Shown in pieces: positions 1 to 8,771 of a DNA stretch of 64,000 bases. The DNA comes from JANQPC01 sp039208375. Its GTDB lineage: Bacteria; Pseudomonadota; Alphaproteobacteria; Rhodobacterales; Rhodobacteraceae. The stretch spans positions 1 through 64,000 of the forward strand of contig JBCCRC010000003.1 of NCBI GenBank assembly GCA_039208375.1, given 5' to 3'. A program made the translations under genes and the position numbers. The stretch's first letter is position 1; each line of letters begins with the position of its first letter. The notes under the pieces are model-generated. The model did no database searches, was not told the DNA's origin, and worked only from the letters and a program-made list of their open reading frames with translations.

Positions 1-123
1 GGCCTGGAAATCACCGAAATACTTCGTGATCGCCGCCGTCAGAGTCGTCTTCCCGTGGTCAACATGGCCAATCGTGCCAATGTTCACATGCGGCTTGGTT
101 CTCTCAAACTTTTCCTTCGCCAT
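1..123 (-). CDS. tuf: Elongation factor Tu, N-terminal fragment (cut by window edge)
   Basis: Only the first 41 codons are inside the window. The translation begins MAKEKFERTKPHVNIGTIGH and continues with the P-loop GHVDHGKTT that binds the GTP phosphates, which identifies EF-Tu, the GTPase that brings aminoacyl-tRNA to the ribosome. The start is the ATG whose complement lies at 121-123, 34 bases after the fusA stop, so this is the last visible gene of the str operon rpsL-rpsG-fusA-tuf. The rest of the gene, including the remaining GTPase motifs, is outside the window. Many alphaproteobacteria carry two tuf copies; the position after fusA marks this as the str-operon copy. Confidence 0.97.
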   Translation of the reverse strand, partial: MAKEKFERTKPHVNIGTIGHVDHGKTTLTAAITKYFGDFQA

Positions 124-157
124 GATGGCCTCCTGTTATCTCGCTTCTGGCGGGCGC

Positions 158-2281
158 TTACGCGTACTTCGCCTGGATCTCTTCGCTGATGTTCTGTGGC
201 ACTGGCTCGTAGTGATCGAACTGCATGGTGAAGTTCGCACGGCCCGAGCTCATTGAACGCAAGTTGTTGATATAGCCAAACATATTGGCCAGCGGCACAA
301 AGGCGTTGATCGCGATCGCATTGCCGCGCGTCTCCTGCCCTTGCACCTGGCCGCGGCGGCTGGTGAGATCACCGATGATGTTGCCGGTATATTCTTCGGG
401 CGTTACAACCTCGACCTTCATGATCGGCTCGAGAAGCTTCGCGCCGGCCTTCTTGAGGCCCTCCCGCATCGCCATCCGCGCCGCGATCTCAAACGCCAGA
501 ACGCTCGAATCCACGTCATGGAACTTGCCGTCGATCAGGGCGACCTTGAAATCGATCACCGGGAAACCGGCAAGGGGACCGGAGTCCATCACCGAGTTGA
601 TGCCTTTTTCCACGCCGGGAATGTATTCCTTCGGCACCGCGCCCCCCACAATCCGGCTTTCGAAGGAGTAGCCTTCGCCAGGTTCGGTTGGCGTGATGAT
701 CATCTTCACCTCAGCGAACTGGCCCGAACCGCCCGACTGCTTCTTGTGAGTATAGGTGTGTTCGATCTCGTGGCCGATGGTTTCGCGATAGGCAACTTGC
801 GGCGCACCGATATTGGCCTCGACCTTGAACTCGCGCTTCAACCGGTCAACGAGGATGTCGAGGTGCAGTTCGCCCATGCCCTTCATGATGGTCTGGCCCG
901 ACTCAAGATCGGTCTCCACACGGAAGGAGGGGTCTTCGGCGGCCAGACGGCCAAGGCCCTGGCTCATCTTCTCCTGGTCGGCCTTCGTTTTCGGCTCCAC
1001 GGCGATCTCGATCACCGGATCGGGGAAGGTCATCGTTTCCAGAACCACCGGCTTCTGCGCATCGCAGAGCGTGTCGCCCGTCGTGGTGTCTTTCAGGCCC
1101 GCAAGCGCGATGATGTCGCCAGCGAATGCCTCTTCGATCTCTTCCTGCTTGTTGGAGTGCATCATGACCATCCGGCCGATGCGCTCTTTCTTCGTTTTGG
1201 TGGAGTTCAGAACCGCCTCGCCCTTCTTGAGGTGGCCCGAATAGATCCGCGTGAAGGTGAGCGAGCCCATGAACGGATCGTTCATGATCTTGAAGGCAAG
1301 GCCCGAGAACGGCTCGGCATCATCCGCGTGACGGGCGATGTTGCGCTCTTCCGTTTCGTCATCGGGGCTGAAGCCCATGTAGGCGGGCACGTCGAGCGGC
1401 CCGGGCAGGAAATCCACCACGGCGTTGAGAAGGGGCTGCACACCTTTGTTTTTGAAAGCCGAACCGCCGAGAACCGGAACGAAGCTAAGGTTCAGTGTTC
1501 CCTTGCGGATAAGCTTGCGCAGGGTGGCCTCGTCCGGCTCTTCCCCTTCCAGATAGGCCATCATCGCATCGTCGTCCTGCTCAACGGCAGCCTCGATCAG
1601 CGTGTTGCGCCATTCATCGGCGGTAGCTTTCAGATCGTCGCGGATCGGCTGACGCACCCAGGAGGCGCCGAGGTCTTCGCCCTGCCATACCCATTCTTCC
1701 ATGGTGATGAGATCAACGATTCCTTCGAGCTGATCTTCCGCGCCGATGGGGAAATTCACCGGTACCGGGGTGGCGCCCGTGCGATCCTTCACCATGTGCA
1801 CGCAGTTGAAGAAATCGGCGCCGATCTTATCCATCTTGTTTACGAACACGAGGCGCGGAACCTTGTAGCGGTCCGCTTGGCGCCAGACAGTTTCCGTTTG
1901 CGGCTCAACACCGGCGTTCCCGTCTAGGAGCGCCACGGCGCCATCGAGCACGGCCAGCGAGCGTTCGACCTCGATCGTGAAATCCACGTGGCCGGGCGTG
2001 TCGATAATATTGAAGCGGAACTTGGTGTCCGATGTGCCCTCGGCCGACGGATCCTCCTGGCGCTGCCAGAATGTGGTCGTGGCCGCCGAGGTGATCGTGA
2101 TGCCGCGCTCCTGCTCCTGCTCCATCCAATCCATCGTCGCGGCGCCATCATGCACCTCGCCGATCTTGTAGGATTTGCCGGTGTAGAAGAGGATGCGCTC
2201 GGTCGTCGTCGTTTTACCGGCGTCGATATGCGCCATGATGCCGAAATTGCGGTAGCGCTCGAGGGGATAATCGCGTGCCAT
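158..2281 (-). CDS. fusA: Elongation factor G
   Basis: A 707-residue translation GTPase, the normal length for bacterial EF-G, which drives ribosome translocation and, with RRF, ribosome recycling. The N-terminal GTPase domain shows the P-loop AHIDAGKTTTTERILFYTG (residues about 17-35), the switch II motif DTPGHVDF and the base-recognition motif NKMD. Later domains carry the typical EF-G sequence GMGELHLDI and the C-terminal GYINNLRSMSSGRA. It lies 23 bases downstream of rpsG and 34 bases upstream of tuf in the str operon. Nothing in the sequence suggests the specialised paralogue FusA2. A long open frame exists antisense to it but is composition-driven. Confidence 0.98.
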   Translation of the reverse strand: MARDYPLERYRNFGIMAHIDAGKTTTTERILFYTGKSYKIGEVHDGAATMDWMEQEQERGITITSAATTTFWQRQEDPSAEGTSDTKFRFNIIDTPGHVDFTIEVERSLAVLDGAVALLDGNAGVEPQTETVWRQADRYKVPRLVFVNKMDKIGADFFNCVHMVKDRTGATPVPVNFPIGAEDQLEGIVDLITMEEWVWQGEDLGASWVRQPIRDDLKATADEWRNTLIEAAVEQDDDAMMAYLEGEEPDEATLRKLIRKGTLNLSFVPVLGGSAFKNKGVQPLLNAVVDFLPGPLDVPAYMGFSPDDETEERNIARHADDAEPFSGLAFKIMNDPFMGSLTFTRIYSGHLKKGEAVLNSTKTKKERIGRMVMMHSNKQEEIEEAFAGDIIALAGLKDTTTGDTLCDAQKPVVLETMTFPDPVIEIAVEPKTKADQEKMSQGLGRLAAEDPSFRVETDLESGQTIMKGMGELHLDILVDRLKREFKVEANIGAPQVAYRETIGHEIEHTYTHKKQSGGSGQFAEVKMIITPTEPGEGYSFESRIVGGAVPKEYIPGVEKGINSVMDSGPLAGFPVIDFKVALIDGKFHDVDSSVLAFEIAARMAMREGLKKAGAKLLEPIMKVEVVTPEEYTGNIIGDLTSRRGQVQGQETRGNAIAINAFVPLANMFGYINNLRSMSSGRANFTMQFDHYEPVPQNISEEIQAKYA

Positions 2282-2304
2282 GGGAGGGGTCCTAGGGCTT
2301 GGGG

Positions 2305-2775
2305 TTACCAGCGGTAATGGCTGAATGCCTTGTTGGCGTCAGCCATCTTATGGGTGTCTTCACGCTTCTTAACGGCGGTGCCGCGGCCGTTGACGGCGTC
2401 GAGCAGCTCGCCGGCGAGGCGTTCTTCCATCGTGTTTTCGTTGCGGCCGCGGCTGGCTGTGATCAACCAGCGGATCGCCAGCGCCTCGCGGCGCTCAGGG
2501 CGCACTTCGACGGGCACCTGGTACGTGGCGCCACCCACCCGGCGGGAGCGTACTTCGACCGACGGTTTGATGTTGTCGAGCGCTTCATGGAACACCTCAA
2601 CGGGCGCGCGCTTGAGCTTGTCTTCCACACGGTCGAACGCACTGTACACGATGCGTTCGGCGACGGACTTCTTTCCGTCGACCATAAGGTTGTTCATGAA
2701 TTTCGTCAGAACGCGGTCGCCAAACTTGGCATCGGGCAGAACTTCGCGCTTCTCGGCTGCGTGGCGGCGGGACAT
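2305..2775 (-). CDS. rpsG: 30S ribosomal protein S7
   Basis: A 156-residue protein starting MSRRHAAEKREVLPDAKFGD, with the S7 family hallmarks FMNNLMVDGKKSVAERIVY near the N-terminus and GGATYQVPVEVRPERR in the middle. S7 is a primary 16S rRNA binder that organises the head of the 30S subunit and contacts tRNA at the exit site. It follows rpsL by 12 bases and precedes fusA by 23 bases, so the three are certainly co-transcribed. Length and order are standard. In other bacteria S7 is the translational autoregulator of the str operon; no regulatory structure was recognised here. Confidence 0.98.
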   Translation of the reverse strand: MSRRHAAEKREVLPDAKFGDRVLTKFMNNLMVDGKKSVAERIVYSAFDRVEDKLKRAPVEVFHEALDNIKPSVEVRSRRVGGATYQVPVEVRPERREALAIRWLITASRGRNENTMEERLAGELLDAVNGRGTAVKKREDTHKMADANKAFSHYRW

Positions 2776-2787
2776 CTTGGCTTCCTC

Positions 2788-3159
2788 TTACTTCGGGCGC
2801 TTGGCGCCGTATTTCGAACGGCGCTGCTTGCGGTCTTTCACGCCCTGCGTATCAAGCACGCCGCGCAGAATGTGGTAGCGCACGCCCGGAAGGTCTTTCA
2901 CCCGGCCGCCGCGGATCAGAACAACGGAGTGTTCCTGAAGGTTGTGGCTTTCACCGGGGATGTAGCTGATCACCTCATAGCCGTTCGTGAGCCGCACCTT
3001 GGCCACCTTCCGCATGGCGGAGTTCGGCTTCTTCGGCGTGGTGGTATAAACGCGCGTGCACACGCCGCGCTTCTGGGGGCATCCCTCCAGGTGCAGCGAT
3101 TTCGAGCGTTTCACTTTTGGCTGCCGCGGCTTGCGGATCAGCTGCTGGATCGTTGGCAT
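2788..3159 (-). CDS. rpsL: 30S ribosomal protein S12
   Basis: A 123-residue S12, starting MPTIQQLIRKPRQPKVKRSK, which forms part of the decoding centre of the small subunit. The two segments where streptomycin-resistance substitutions arise read TTPKKPNSAMRK and GGRVKDLPG, so the lysines at both positions are wild type. The conserved YHILRGVLDTQGVKDR segment is present near the C-terminus. It is the first gene of the str operon on the minus strand and is preceded by a leader of about 225 bases and a strong promoter-like element at 3384-3412. Confidence 0.98.
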   Translation of the reverse strand: MPTIQQLIRKPRQPKVKRSKSLHLEGCPQKRGVCTRVYTTTPKKPNSAMRKVAKVRLTNGYEVISYIPGESHNLQEHSVVLIRGGRVKDLPGVRYHILRGVLDTQGVKDRKQRRSKYGAKRPK

Positions 3160-3529
3160 TCCGGTTCTACCCCGTGCTCATCTCGTCTCGGTGGGAGGCG
3201 CGCGCCGCATCCCTCGTGTCTCACAAACCCGCCCTGCGCGTCCGCAAAACAGGAAAAACCGCAACCGCGCCCTGATCGCGGGCGCGACGCGGTGGGTCTC
3301 CAGAGGATCGGGCAGGTCTGCCGGATCGTGACCACTCAAGTTCGATGTCGGCTGTTGGGCTGCCCCGCCGCCGAAGTGCGCGCGATATAAAAGGAGTCTG
3401 TTAGGGTGTCAACAGGTGCACATCGGCTCGCGCGCAACGCTACCACGCCCTTCCCAGCGACGCCATTATAGGCTTTTCTGCCCGCAGGCGCACACCGCCC
3501 GATCACGTTCATTTTGAGCAGGACCCCTC
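3160..3529. other. 370-base intergenic region between rpsL and the Hint genes
   Basis: This divergent intergenic region holds the str-operon promoter and a roughly 220-base untranslated leader for rpsL on the minus strand. On the other side is the upstream region of the first Hint gene on the plus strand. Two short frames in the leader have low-complexity, arginine-rich products and no ribosome binding site; I do not consider them genes. No clear plus-strand promoter was recognised. Confidence 0.6.
3384..3412 (-). promoter_or_regulatory. Probable sigma-70 promoter of the rpsL-rpsG-fusA-tuf operon
   Basis: Read on the minus strand, TTGACA (3407-3412) is followed by a 17-base spacer and TATATC (3384-3389). 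This is a perfect -35 hexamer, an ideal spacer and a good -10, pointing at rpsL, whose start codon lies about 225 bases further on. A strong vegetative promoter is expected for the str operon. The spacing match is seen directly; activity is inferred. Confidence 0.75.
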
Positions 3530-4711
3530 ATGCCAGACTTTCTCGCCAATGGGTTGGCGATCAGCGAAATCCTGGCAGACAATGCCGGCGGCACAGCCAT
3601 CGATACCGACGGGGACGGCGGCATAAACAAGGCCGACGAGTACATCGAGATCCAGAATGGCACGGCCAACACCGTATCGCTGAGCGGCATTCAGATCTGG
3701 TCACAAAAGAATGGCCTGTTGTTTGAGTTTCCGACCGGGGCCACCATTGGGCCGGGAGAGACCGCCACCGTTTTGGGCGAGTATACCGGGCCAACCCCGC
3801 CCGGGTTCTTCGATTCCGGAGGCCCCGCGAATTTCAACTTCCTGCCCGATGGAGAAGGGTCTCAGTGGGATTCGATCTTCCTGCTGGACACAACGACTGC
3901 GCCGCCAAGCTACGTTTCGCTTTCCTATGGCACGCCCCCGCGCGCCCCGAACCCACCTTCGGGCTTTCCCGACAACGCGGTTCAGCTTGGCGCGGGCGAG
4001 TCGATCAACTCCTCTGCACCGAACGGAATCGCGTTTTCCCGCAATGCATCGGGTGATTTCGAAGAAGGCACGCCATCACCCGGCGTGCCCGATTTCATCT
4101 GTATTGGCGCCGGTGCGCTAATCGATACCACCGAGGGCCTACAACTCATCGAAACCCTTACGCCGGGCACCAGAGTTCTTGGCCGCGACGGCCGCGCCCA
4201 CACTCTGGTCGCGGTGGGCTGGGCGCATCACGGGCCGGCCACGTTGGCAGCGCTGCCGCACATCGCGCCGATCGCTGTGGAAACCGGTTCTTTCGGCGCA
4301 ACGCGCCCGCTTTCCCTGTCGCCCAATCACTGCCTCTGCGTGGAGACGCCCCTTTCGACGCTATTGTTTGACGGGCCGGTTTTGGTGCCGGCCAAGGCGC
4401 TTCAATCCACGGGGCAAGCCAGGCCCGCACCTTTCGCACGCGGCGTCACCTATTTTCACCTTCTCTTCGAAGAGCATGTCGTACTGCGCGCCTCAGGCGT
4501 TTGGGTTGAGGCCCTCTTCACGTCCGGCCCGGCCCGGCGTTGGCTCGAAGCGCAGGGGCACCGCGGGCATCTGGCAGAGATCGCGCCAGGCGCGGCACAG
4601 GAGATCCGCCACCACGCCAAGGCCTTTCGAAGTCTGCGTCTGTTCGAAGCGCGGCTCTTGCTAAAGCCCACTCAGCCCGGCACCCCTGCGCCGATCCGGG
4701 CGCAGCACTAG
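3530..4711 (+). CDS. LTD-like plus Hint (Hedgehog/intein) domain protein
   Basis: A 393-residue protein with two parts. Residues about 8-185 resemble a lamin-tail-type (LTD) beta domain and contain an acidic calcium-loop-like stretch, DTDGDGGINKADEY (residues 25-38). Residues from Cys191 onward form a Hint_2-type fold: Cys191 begins CIGAGALIDTTEG, the block LETLTPGTRV follows, and LSPNH places a His at 267 in the position used by Hint domains for self-processing. The start ATG is preceded by GAGCAGGA. There is no classical signal peptide; many related roseobacter proteins are thought to be exported by non-Sec routes, but nothing here proves it. The gene lies 84 bases before a second Hint gene. 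Biological role unknown. Confidence 0.8.
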   Translation: MPDFLANGLAISEILADNAGGTAIDTDGDGGINKADEYIEIQNGTANTVSLSGIQIWSQKNGLLFEFPTGATIGPGETATVLGEYTGPTPPGFFDSGGPANFNFLPDGEGSQWDSIFLLDTTTAPPSYVSLSYGTPPRAPNPPSGFPDNAVQLGAGESINSSAPNGIAFSRNASGDFEEGTPSPGVPDFICIGAGALIDTTEGLQLIETLTPGTRVLGRDGRAHTLVAVGWAHHGPATLAALPHIAPIAVETGSFGATRPLSLSPNHCLCVETPLSTLLFDGPVLVPAKALQSTGQARPAPFARGVTYFHLLFEEHVVLRASGVWVEALFTSGPARRWLEAQGHRGHLAEIAPGAAQEIRHHAKAFRSLRLFEARLLLKPTQPGTPAPIRAQH

Positions 4712-4795
4712 CGCATCCCTTTACGCGCCGTCGTCGATCTGACAGCTTTCCCGCGAGGTGCGGGGCACGCCTAAGGGTTCACCGCAGGTTGCAGC

Positions 4796-5833
4796 ATGGT
4801 TCTCAGAACGTTTTTTGCCTTCGATAACGCATCTCTGCTGATCGATCCGTCTTCGCCAAGCGGTTCGCCCGGCAGCCCGGTCGTGAACAACTCCAGCACA
4901 CCGAATGGCACGATCTTTACTTACCAATCGGGCTTTTCCGCCCAATCGATCACGCTTGACGATACCTTTCGCGGCGGGCGCTTCGACGATGATCGAGAGG
5001 AAGATCACGTGATTACCGATGGCGGCGGGCTGGTGGCGAACGGCACCGAGGTGGAGGCGGAATCGATCATCGAACTGCGCGCCCTTGATAGCGGCGGCAG
5101 CCCGACGGGGCCAACGATCACTCTCACCGTGCTTTCGCAAAACGGCAACTTCGCCGATATATGGGGGTTCGCTACTGATCAGTTCCTCACACCCGGCACG
5201 ACCTACGTAAAGGTGGCCGGCAGCAATACCGGCACCACACGCTACAATACATTTGCCGTGTGCTTTGCCGCGGGCACCCGGCTTAGAACGCCCAATGGCT
5301 CGCGCGCGGTCGAAGCACTCGAAACCGGCGATTTGGTCTGGACGCTGGAAGACCCGGCCGCACCTGTAGCCAGCATTCTGGTCAGCCCTGGGGATGGTCA
5401 GAGCGCCCGGGCACCTGTGAAGATTGCGGCGGGCGCACTTGGCAATCGCGAAACCATCCGCGTGTCTGCGCAACACCGAATCCGGATCGATCTGCCCGAG
5501 GCCGAGCTTTTCTTCGGCACCTCACCCTGGCTGGTGCCTGCAATACACCTTGTCGGCGCCCCCGGCGTTACGCGCGCGCCTTGCGACGAAGTCACCTACT
5601 ATCATGTGGTTTTTGACGGTCACCGCATCGTCGACGCGGCGGGGCTTCTAAGCGAAAGCTTCTACCCCGGCGCCAACGGGCTTGGCACACTCGCGGCAAT
5701 GACCCGGCTCGAACTGCAATCGATGGTTCCCGAAACCGCGCCAGCGGCCCCCTCGCTCAAGGCCCACGAAGCGCGGCTGCTCACCGCTGCTCTCGCCCGC
5801 ACCCAACGGCCGATGGGCCAAGGCCGCGCCTGA
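4796..5833 (+). CDS. Hint (Hedgehog/intein) domain protein
   Basis: A 345-residue protein whose C-terminal half is a canonical Hint_2 domain: Cys156 opens CFAAGTRLRTPNGSRAVEAL, followed by LETGDLVWT and RVSAQHRIRI with His227. The N-terminal 150 residues are acidic and rich in Gly, Ser and Thr, including DDTFRGGRFDDDREEDHV, and do not resemble the LTD-like module of the upstream neighbour. The two genes therefore share the Hint module but carry different N-terminal cargo. Hint domains catalyse an N-S acyl shift at the first Cys and can cleave or ligate the preceding segment. Whether these two still react is not known. A tandem duplication of the Hint module with swapped N-termini is the simplest history. 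Confidence 0.85.
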   Translation: MVLRTFFAFDNASLLIDPSSPSGSPGSPVVNNSSTPNGTIFTYQSGFSAQSITLDDTFRGGRFDDDREEDHVITDGGGLVANGTEVEAESIIELRALDSGGSPTGPTITLTVLSQNGNFADIWGFATDQFLTPGTTYVKVAGSNTGTTRYNTFAVCFAAGTRLRTPNGSRAVEALETGDLVWTLEDPAAPVASILVSPGDGQSARAPVKIAAGALGNRETIRVSAQHRIRIDLPEAELFFGTSPWLVPAIHLVGAPGVTRAPCDEVTYYHVVFDGHRIVDAAGLLSESFYPGANGLGTLAAMTRLELQSMVPETAPAAPSLKAHEARLLTAALARTQRPMGQGRA

Positions 5834-6027
5834 TCTCGCCCTCTCAACCCAAACGCGACCACAGGCAGGGCGAAAACCTCTCGCCCGAACGGCCCGGGGG
5901 TGAGACACTTTATCCGCCTTCGTAGCACTCTGTTATATTGCTCTAATTACCCTTCCAAACTAGAAAACACACCGACAAACCGCGCGAGCGCGAACTCAGG
6001 CGCGGATAGCCACTCAGGAGCTAACGT

Positions 6028-7701
6028 ATGGCCGACGCCACCGTCCACGGGCATGAGGCGCATGACGAGCGCGGGTTCTTCACCCGCTGGTTCATGTCCA
6101 CCAACCATAAAGACATTGGTATTCTGTACCTGATCACCTCCGGCGTGGTTGGATTTATCGCTGTTGCGTTCACCGTTTACATGCGGATGGAGCTGATGGA
6201 GCCCGGCGTTCAGTACATGTGCCTTGAGGGTGCGCGGATGACGGCGGCGGCGGCAGGCGAATGCACGCCCAATGGGCATCTTTGGAACGTGCTGATCACC
6301 GGCCACGGCATCCTGATGATGTTCTTCGTGGTCATCCCGGCGCTTTTCGGCGGCTTCGGCAACTATTTCATGCCGCTCCAGATCGGCGCGCCGGATATGG
6401 CGTTCCCGCGGCTGAATAACCTGTCATATTGGCTTTACGTGGCCGGCACCGCGCTCGCGGTGGCCTCGATCCTCTCACCTGGTGGCAATGGACAGCTCGG
6501 ATCGGGCGTGGGCTGGGTGCTCTACCCGCCGCTGTCGACCACCGAGGGCGGCTATTCGATGGATCTGGCGATCTTCGCTGTCCACGTCTCCGGCGCTTCA
6601 TCGATCCTCGGCGCGATCAACATGATCACGACTTTCCTCAACATGCGCGCGCCGGGCATGACGCTCTTCAAGGTGCCCCTCTTCGCGTGGTCCATCTTCG
6701 TGACCGCCTGGATGATCCTGCTCGCACTCCCGGTACTGGCGGGCGCGATCACTATGCTGCTGATGGATCGCAACTTCGGCTTTGCCTTCTTCGATCCTGC
6801 CGGCGGCGGTGATCCGGTGCTCTACCAGCACATCCTGTGGTTCTTCGGGCACCCGGAAGTCTACATCATCATCATCCCCGGCTTCGGCATCATCAGCCAT
6901 GTGATCGCCACCTTCTCGCGCAAACCGATCTTCGGCTACCTGCCGATGGTCTGGGCGATGATCGCGATCGGGGCCTTGGGCTTCGTCGTCTGGGCGCACC
7001 ATATGTATACGGTGGGGATGTCGCTCACGCAGCAAACCTACTTCATGCTTGCCACTATGGTGATTGCCGTGCCCACGGGCGTGAAGATCTTTTCGTGGAT
7101 TGCCACGATGTGGGGCGGGTCGGTGGAGCTGAAAACGCCCATGCTCTGGGCCTTCGGTTTCCTGTTCCTCTTCACGGTCGGCGGGGTCACCGGCATCGTT
7201 CTCAGCCAAGCGGGCGTCGACCGCGCCTATCACGATACCTACTATGTGGTCGCACACTTCCACTATGTGATGAGCCTTGGGGCCGTCTTCTGTATCTTCG
7301 CCGGGATCTATTTCTACATCGGCAAGATGTCTGGCCGGCAGTATCCCGAATGGGCGGGCAAGGTGCATTTCTGGACGATGTTCATCGGCTCCAACCTCAC
7401 CTTCTTCCCGCAGCACTTCCTAGGCCGGAACGGCATGCCGCGCCGTTACATCGATTACCCAGAAGCGTTTGCCTACTGGAACTGGGTATCGTCGATCGGC
7501 GCGTTCATCGCCTTTGCCTCATTCGTGTTCTTCATCGGCGTGATCGCCTACACGCTGCTCTACGGGCGGCGGGTGACGGAAAACAACTACTGGAACGAGC
7601 ATGCCGACACGCTGGAGTGGACGCTGCCCTCCCCGCCGCCAGAGCACACCTTCGAAACGCTTCCGAAGCGGGAAGACTGGGATCGCGGCGCGGCCCACTA
7701 G
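6028..7701 (+). CDS. ctaD: Cytochrome c oxidase subunit I, aa3 type
   Basis: A 557-residue, 12-helix membrane protein; the catalytic subunit of terminal oxidase that reduces O2 and pumps protons. Diagnostic segments are NHKDIGILYLI at the N-terminus, the low-spin haem region with GHGILMMFF, the CuB/active-site segment WFFGHPEVYIIIIPGFG with the cross-linked His-Tyr pair, the CuB ligands VVWAHHMYTVG, and the two haem ligands in VVAHFHYVMSLGA. ATG 6028 is preceded by CAGGAG. The gene stands alone, with coxBC not adjacent, which is common in this family of bacteria, and a terminator follows the stop. A 194-base upstream gap should hold its promoter; only a weak TTATAT-like element near 5933 was seen. 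Confidence 0.98.
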   Translation: MADATVHGHEAHDERGFFTRWFMSTNHKDIGILYLITSGVVGFIAVAFTVYMRMELMEPGVQYMCLEGARMTAAAAGECTPNGHLWNVLITGHGILMMFFVVIPALFGGFGNYFMPLQIGAPDMAFPRLNNLSYWLYVAGTALAVASILSPGGNGQLGSGVGWVLYPPLSTTEGGYSMDLAIFAVHVSGASSILGAINMITTFLNMRAPGMTLFKVPLFAWSIFVTAWMILLALPVLAGAITMLLMDRNFGFAFFDPAGGGDPVLYQHILWFFGHPEVYIIIIPGFGIISHVIATFSRKPIFGYLPMVWAMIAIGALGFVVWAHHMYTVGMSLTQQTYFMLATMVIAVPTGVKIFSWIATMWGGSVELKTPMLWAFGFLFLFTVGGVTGIVLSQAGVDRAYHDTYYVVAHFHYVMSLGAVFCIFAGIYFYIGKMSGRQYPEWAGKVHFWTMFIGSNLTFFPQHFLGRNGMPRRYIDYPEAFAYWNWVSSIGAFIAFASFVFFIGVIAYTLLYGRRVTENNYWNEHADTLEWTLPSPPPEHTFETLPKREDWDRGAAH

Positions 7702-7724
7702 GCGCACGCCGTCATCATTCGTTG

Positions 7725-7754
7725 AAAAGGGCCTGCGGCAGCGCGGGCCCTTTT
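7725..7754 (+). terminator. Rho-independent terminator after ctaD
   Basis: An inverted repeat with arms AAAAGGGCC and GGCCCTTTT about 12 bases apart ends in a T-rich tract (TTTTGTC), 24 bases after the ctaD stop. Because the repeat is symmetric it can also serve the convergent DMT gene on the minus strand. Confidence 0.8.
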
Positions 7755-7813
7755 GTCTTCGCGCAACCCCAGCATGCGCTAAGGCACTTGCTTTGAGGCG
7801 GCGCTATGGCCCG

Positions 7814-8737
7814 CTACCCGCGCCATAAAGCCGAAAGGCTGCGCCATTGGCTGAGCCCGATACCTGCCAGGATCAATCCGAGCGCAACGAGAAGCTGCGG
7901 CGGAAGAGCCTCTCCTAAAAGGACCCCCCCAAAGATCACGGCCCACACGGGCACCATATAGCTCACCAAGCTCATGAACACCGAACCCGCTGTACGGATC
8001 ACGCGCACCCGCAAGAGCGCGGCAATGCCCGTCGGCAGAAGCCCGAGATACACAAGCGCGAGCGTCGCGCGGGCCGGCGCCGCGTCGGGCACCCCCTCAA
8101 GGGCCAGTGCAAGCGGAACAAGCACCACGGCCCCGGCCAAAAGCGATGCCGCTGCGAGCGAGATCGGCGGCATCGGCGGCGCGCGCCGCGTCAGAACCGA
8201 GCTCACTCCGTAGCATGCCGCCGCCCCGAGGCAGGCAAGGCGGCCAAACCCCGTCAGATCACCGCCGCCCGCGAAAGCTCCGGGGCCGATCAGCACCGCC
8301 AGCCCCACAAAACCCAGCGCGACCCCGGCGACCCGCCGCGGGCCGATACCTTCCTCGGGTGAAAACACATAGGCCAGCGGCAGCAACAGAAGCGGCACCG
8401 CACCCATGGCAACGCCGGCGAAGGCCGAAGGAATGTGCTGAAGCCCCCAGGCCAGCAACAGGAACGGAAGCGCCGAGCTTGTAATCCCCACTGCCGCGGC
8501 GAACACCCAACCCACGCGGCCCGGGATGGCCGTGGGGTTTTGGCCGAGCGCCGCACCCGCGGCCAGAAGCGCAATCGCCCCGATCGACGTTCGCAGCGCC
8601 GCCACTGTGATTGGCCCGAACCCCTCAAGCGCGATTGATATGCTCATAAAGGCCGAGCCCCAGACGATGCCGAGCACGGTCAGCAGGGCCCAGTTCAGCG
8701 GGCCGGGGCGGTCTGGCGTGGGGGTGGCCATGGGCAT
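7814..8737 (-). CDS. EamA-family (DMT superfamily) transporter
   Basis: A 307-residue membrane protein with about ten predicted helices arranged as two EamA repeats. The first repeat starts ALLTVLGIVWGSAFMSISIAL and the second covers the segment after residue 150. Gly- and Ala-rich helices and the GVALGFVGLAVLIGPG pattern are typical of drug/metabolite exporters of the RhaT/YdcZ type. Substrate cannot be deduced. The gene is convergent with ctaD and stands just downstream of ilvC on the same strand with a 34-base gap, so read-through from ilvC is possible. The start is one of two nearby ATGs (MPMATP). Confidence 0.85.
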   Translation of the reverse strand: MPMATPTPDRPGPLNWALLTVLGIVWGSAFMSISIALEGFGPITVAALRTSIGAIALLAAGAALGQNPTAIPGRVGWVFAAAVGITSSALPFLLLAWGLQHIPSAFAGVAMGAVPLLLLPLAYVFSPEEGIGPRRVAGVALGFVGLAVLIGPGAFAGGGDLTGFGRLACLGAAACYGVSSVLTRRAPPMPPISLAAASLLAGAVVLVPLALALEGVPDAAPARATLALVYLGLLPTGIAALLRVRVIRTAGSVFMSLVSYMVPVWAVIFGGVLLGEALPPQLLVALGLILAGIGLSQWRSLSALWRG

Positions 8738-8771
8738 GGCGGACCACGATAGGGTGCGCCCCGCCGATCCG

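Noticed and set aside
341..1927. A 528-codon open frame antisense to fusA
   Set aside because: It lies entirely opposite a certain essential gene; its product has no family resemblance. Long antisense frames are expected in GC-rich coding DNA because stop codons are scarce in that phase.
5910..5940. A possible promoter for ctaD with TTATAT near 5933
   Set aside because: The -10 is fair, but the matching -35 positions read ttatcc or tatccg, so it does not reach a standard I would annotate.
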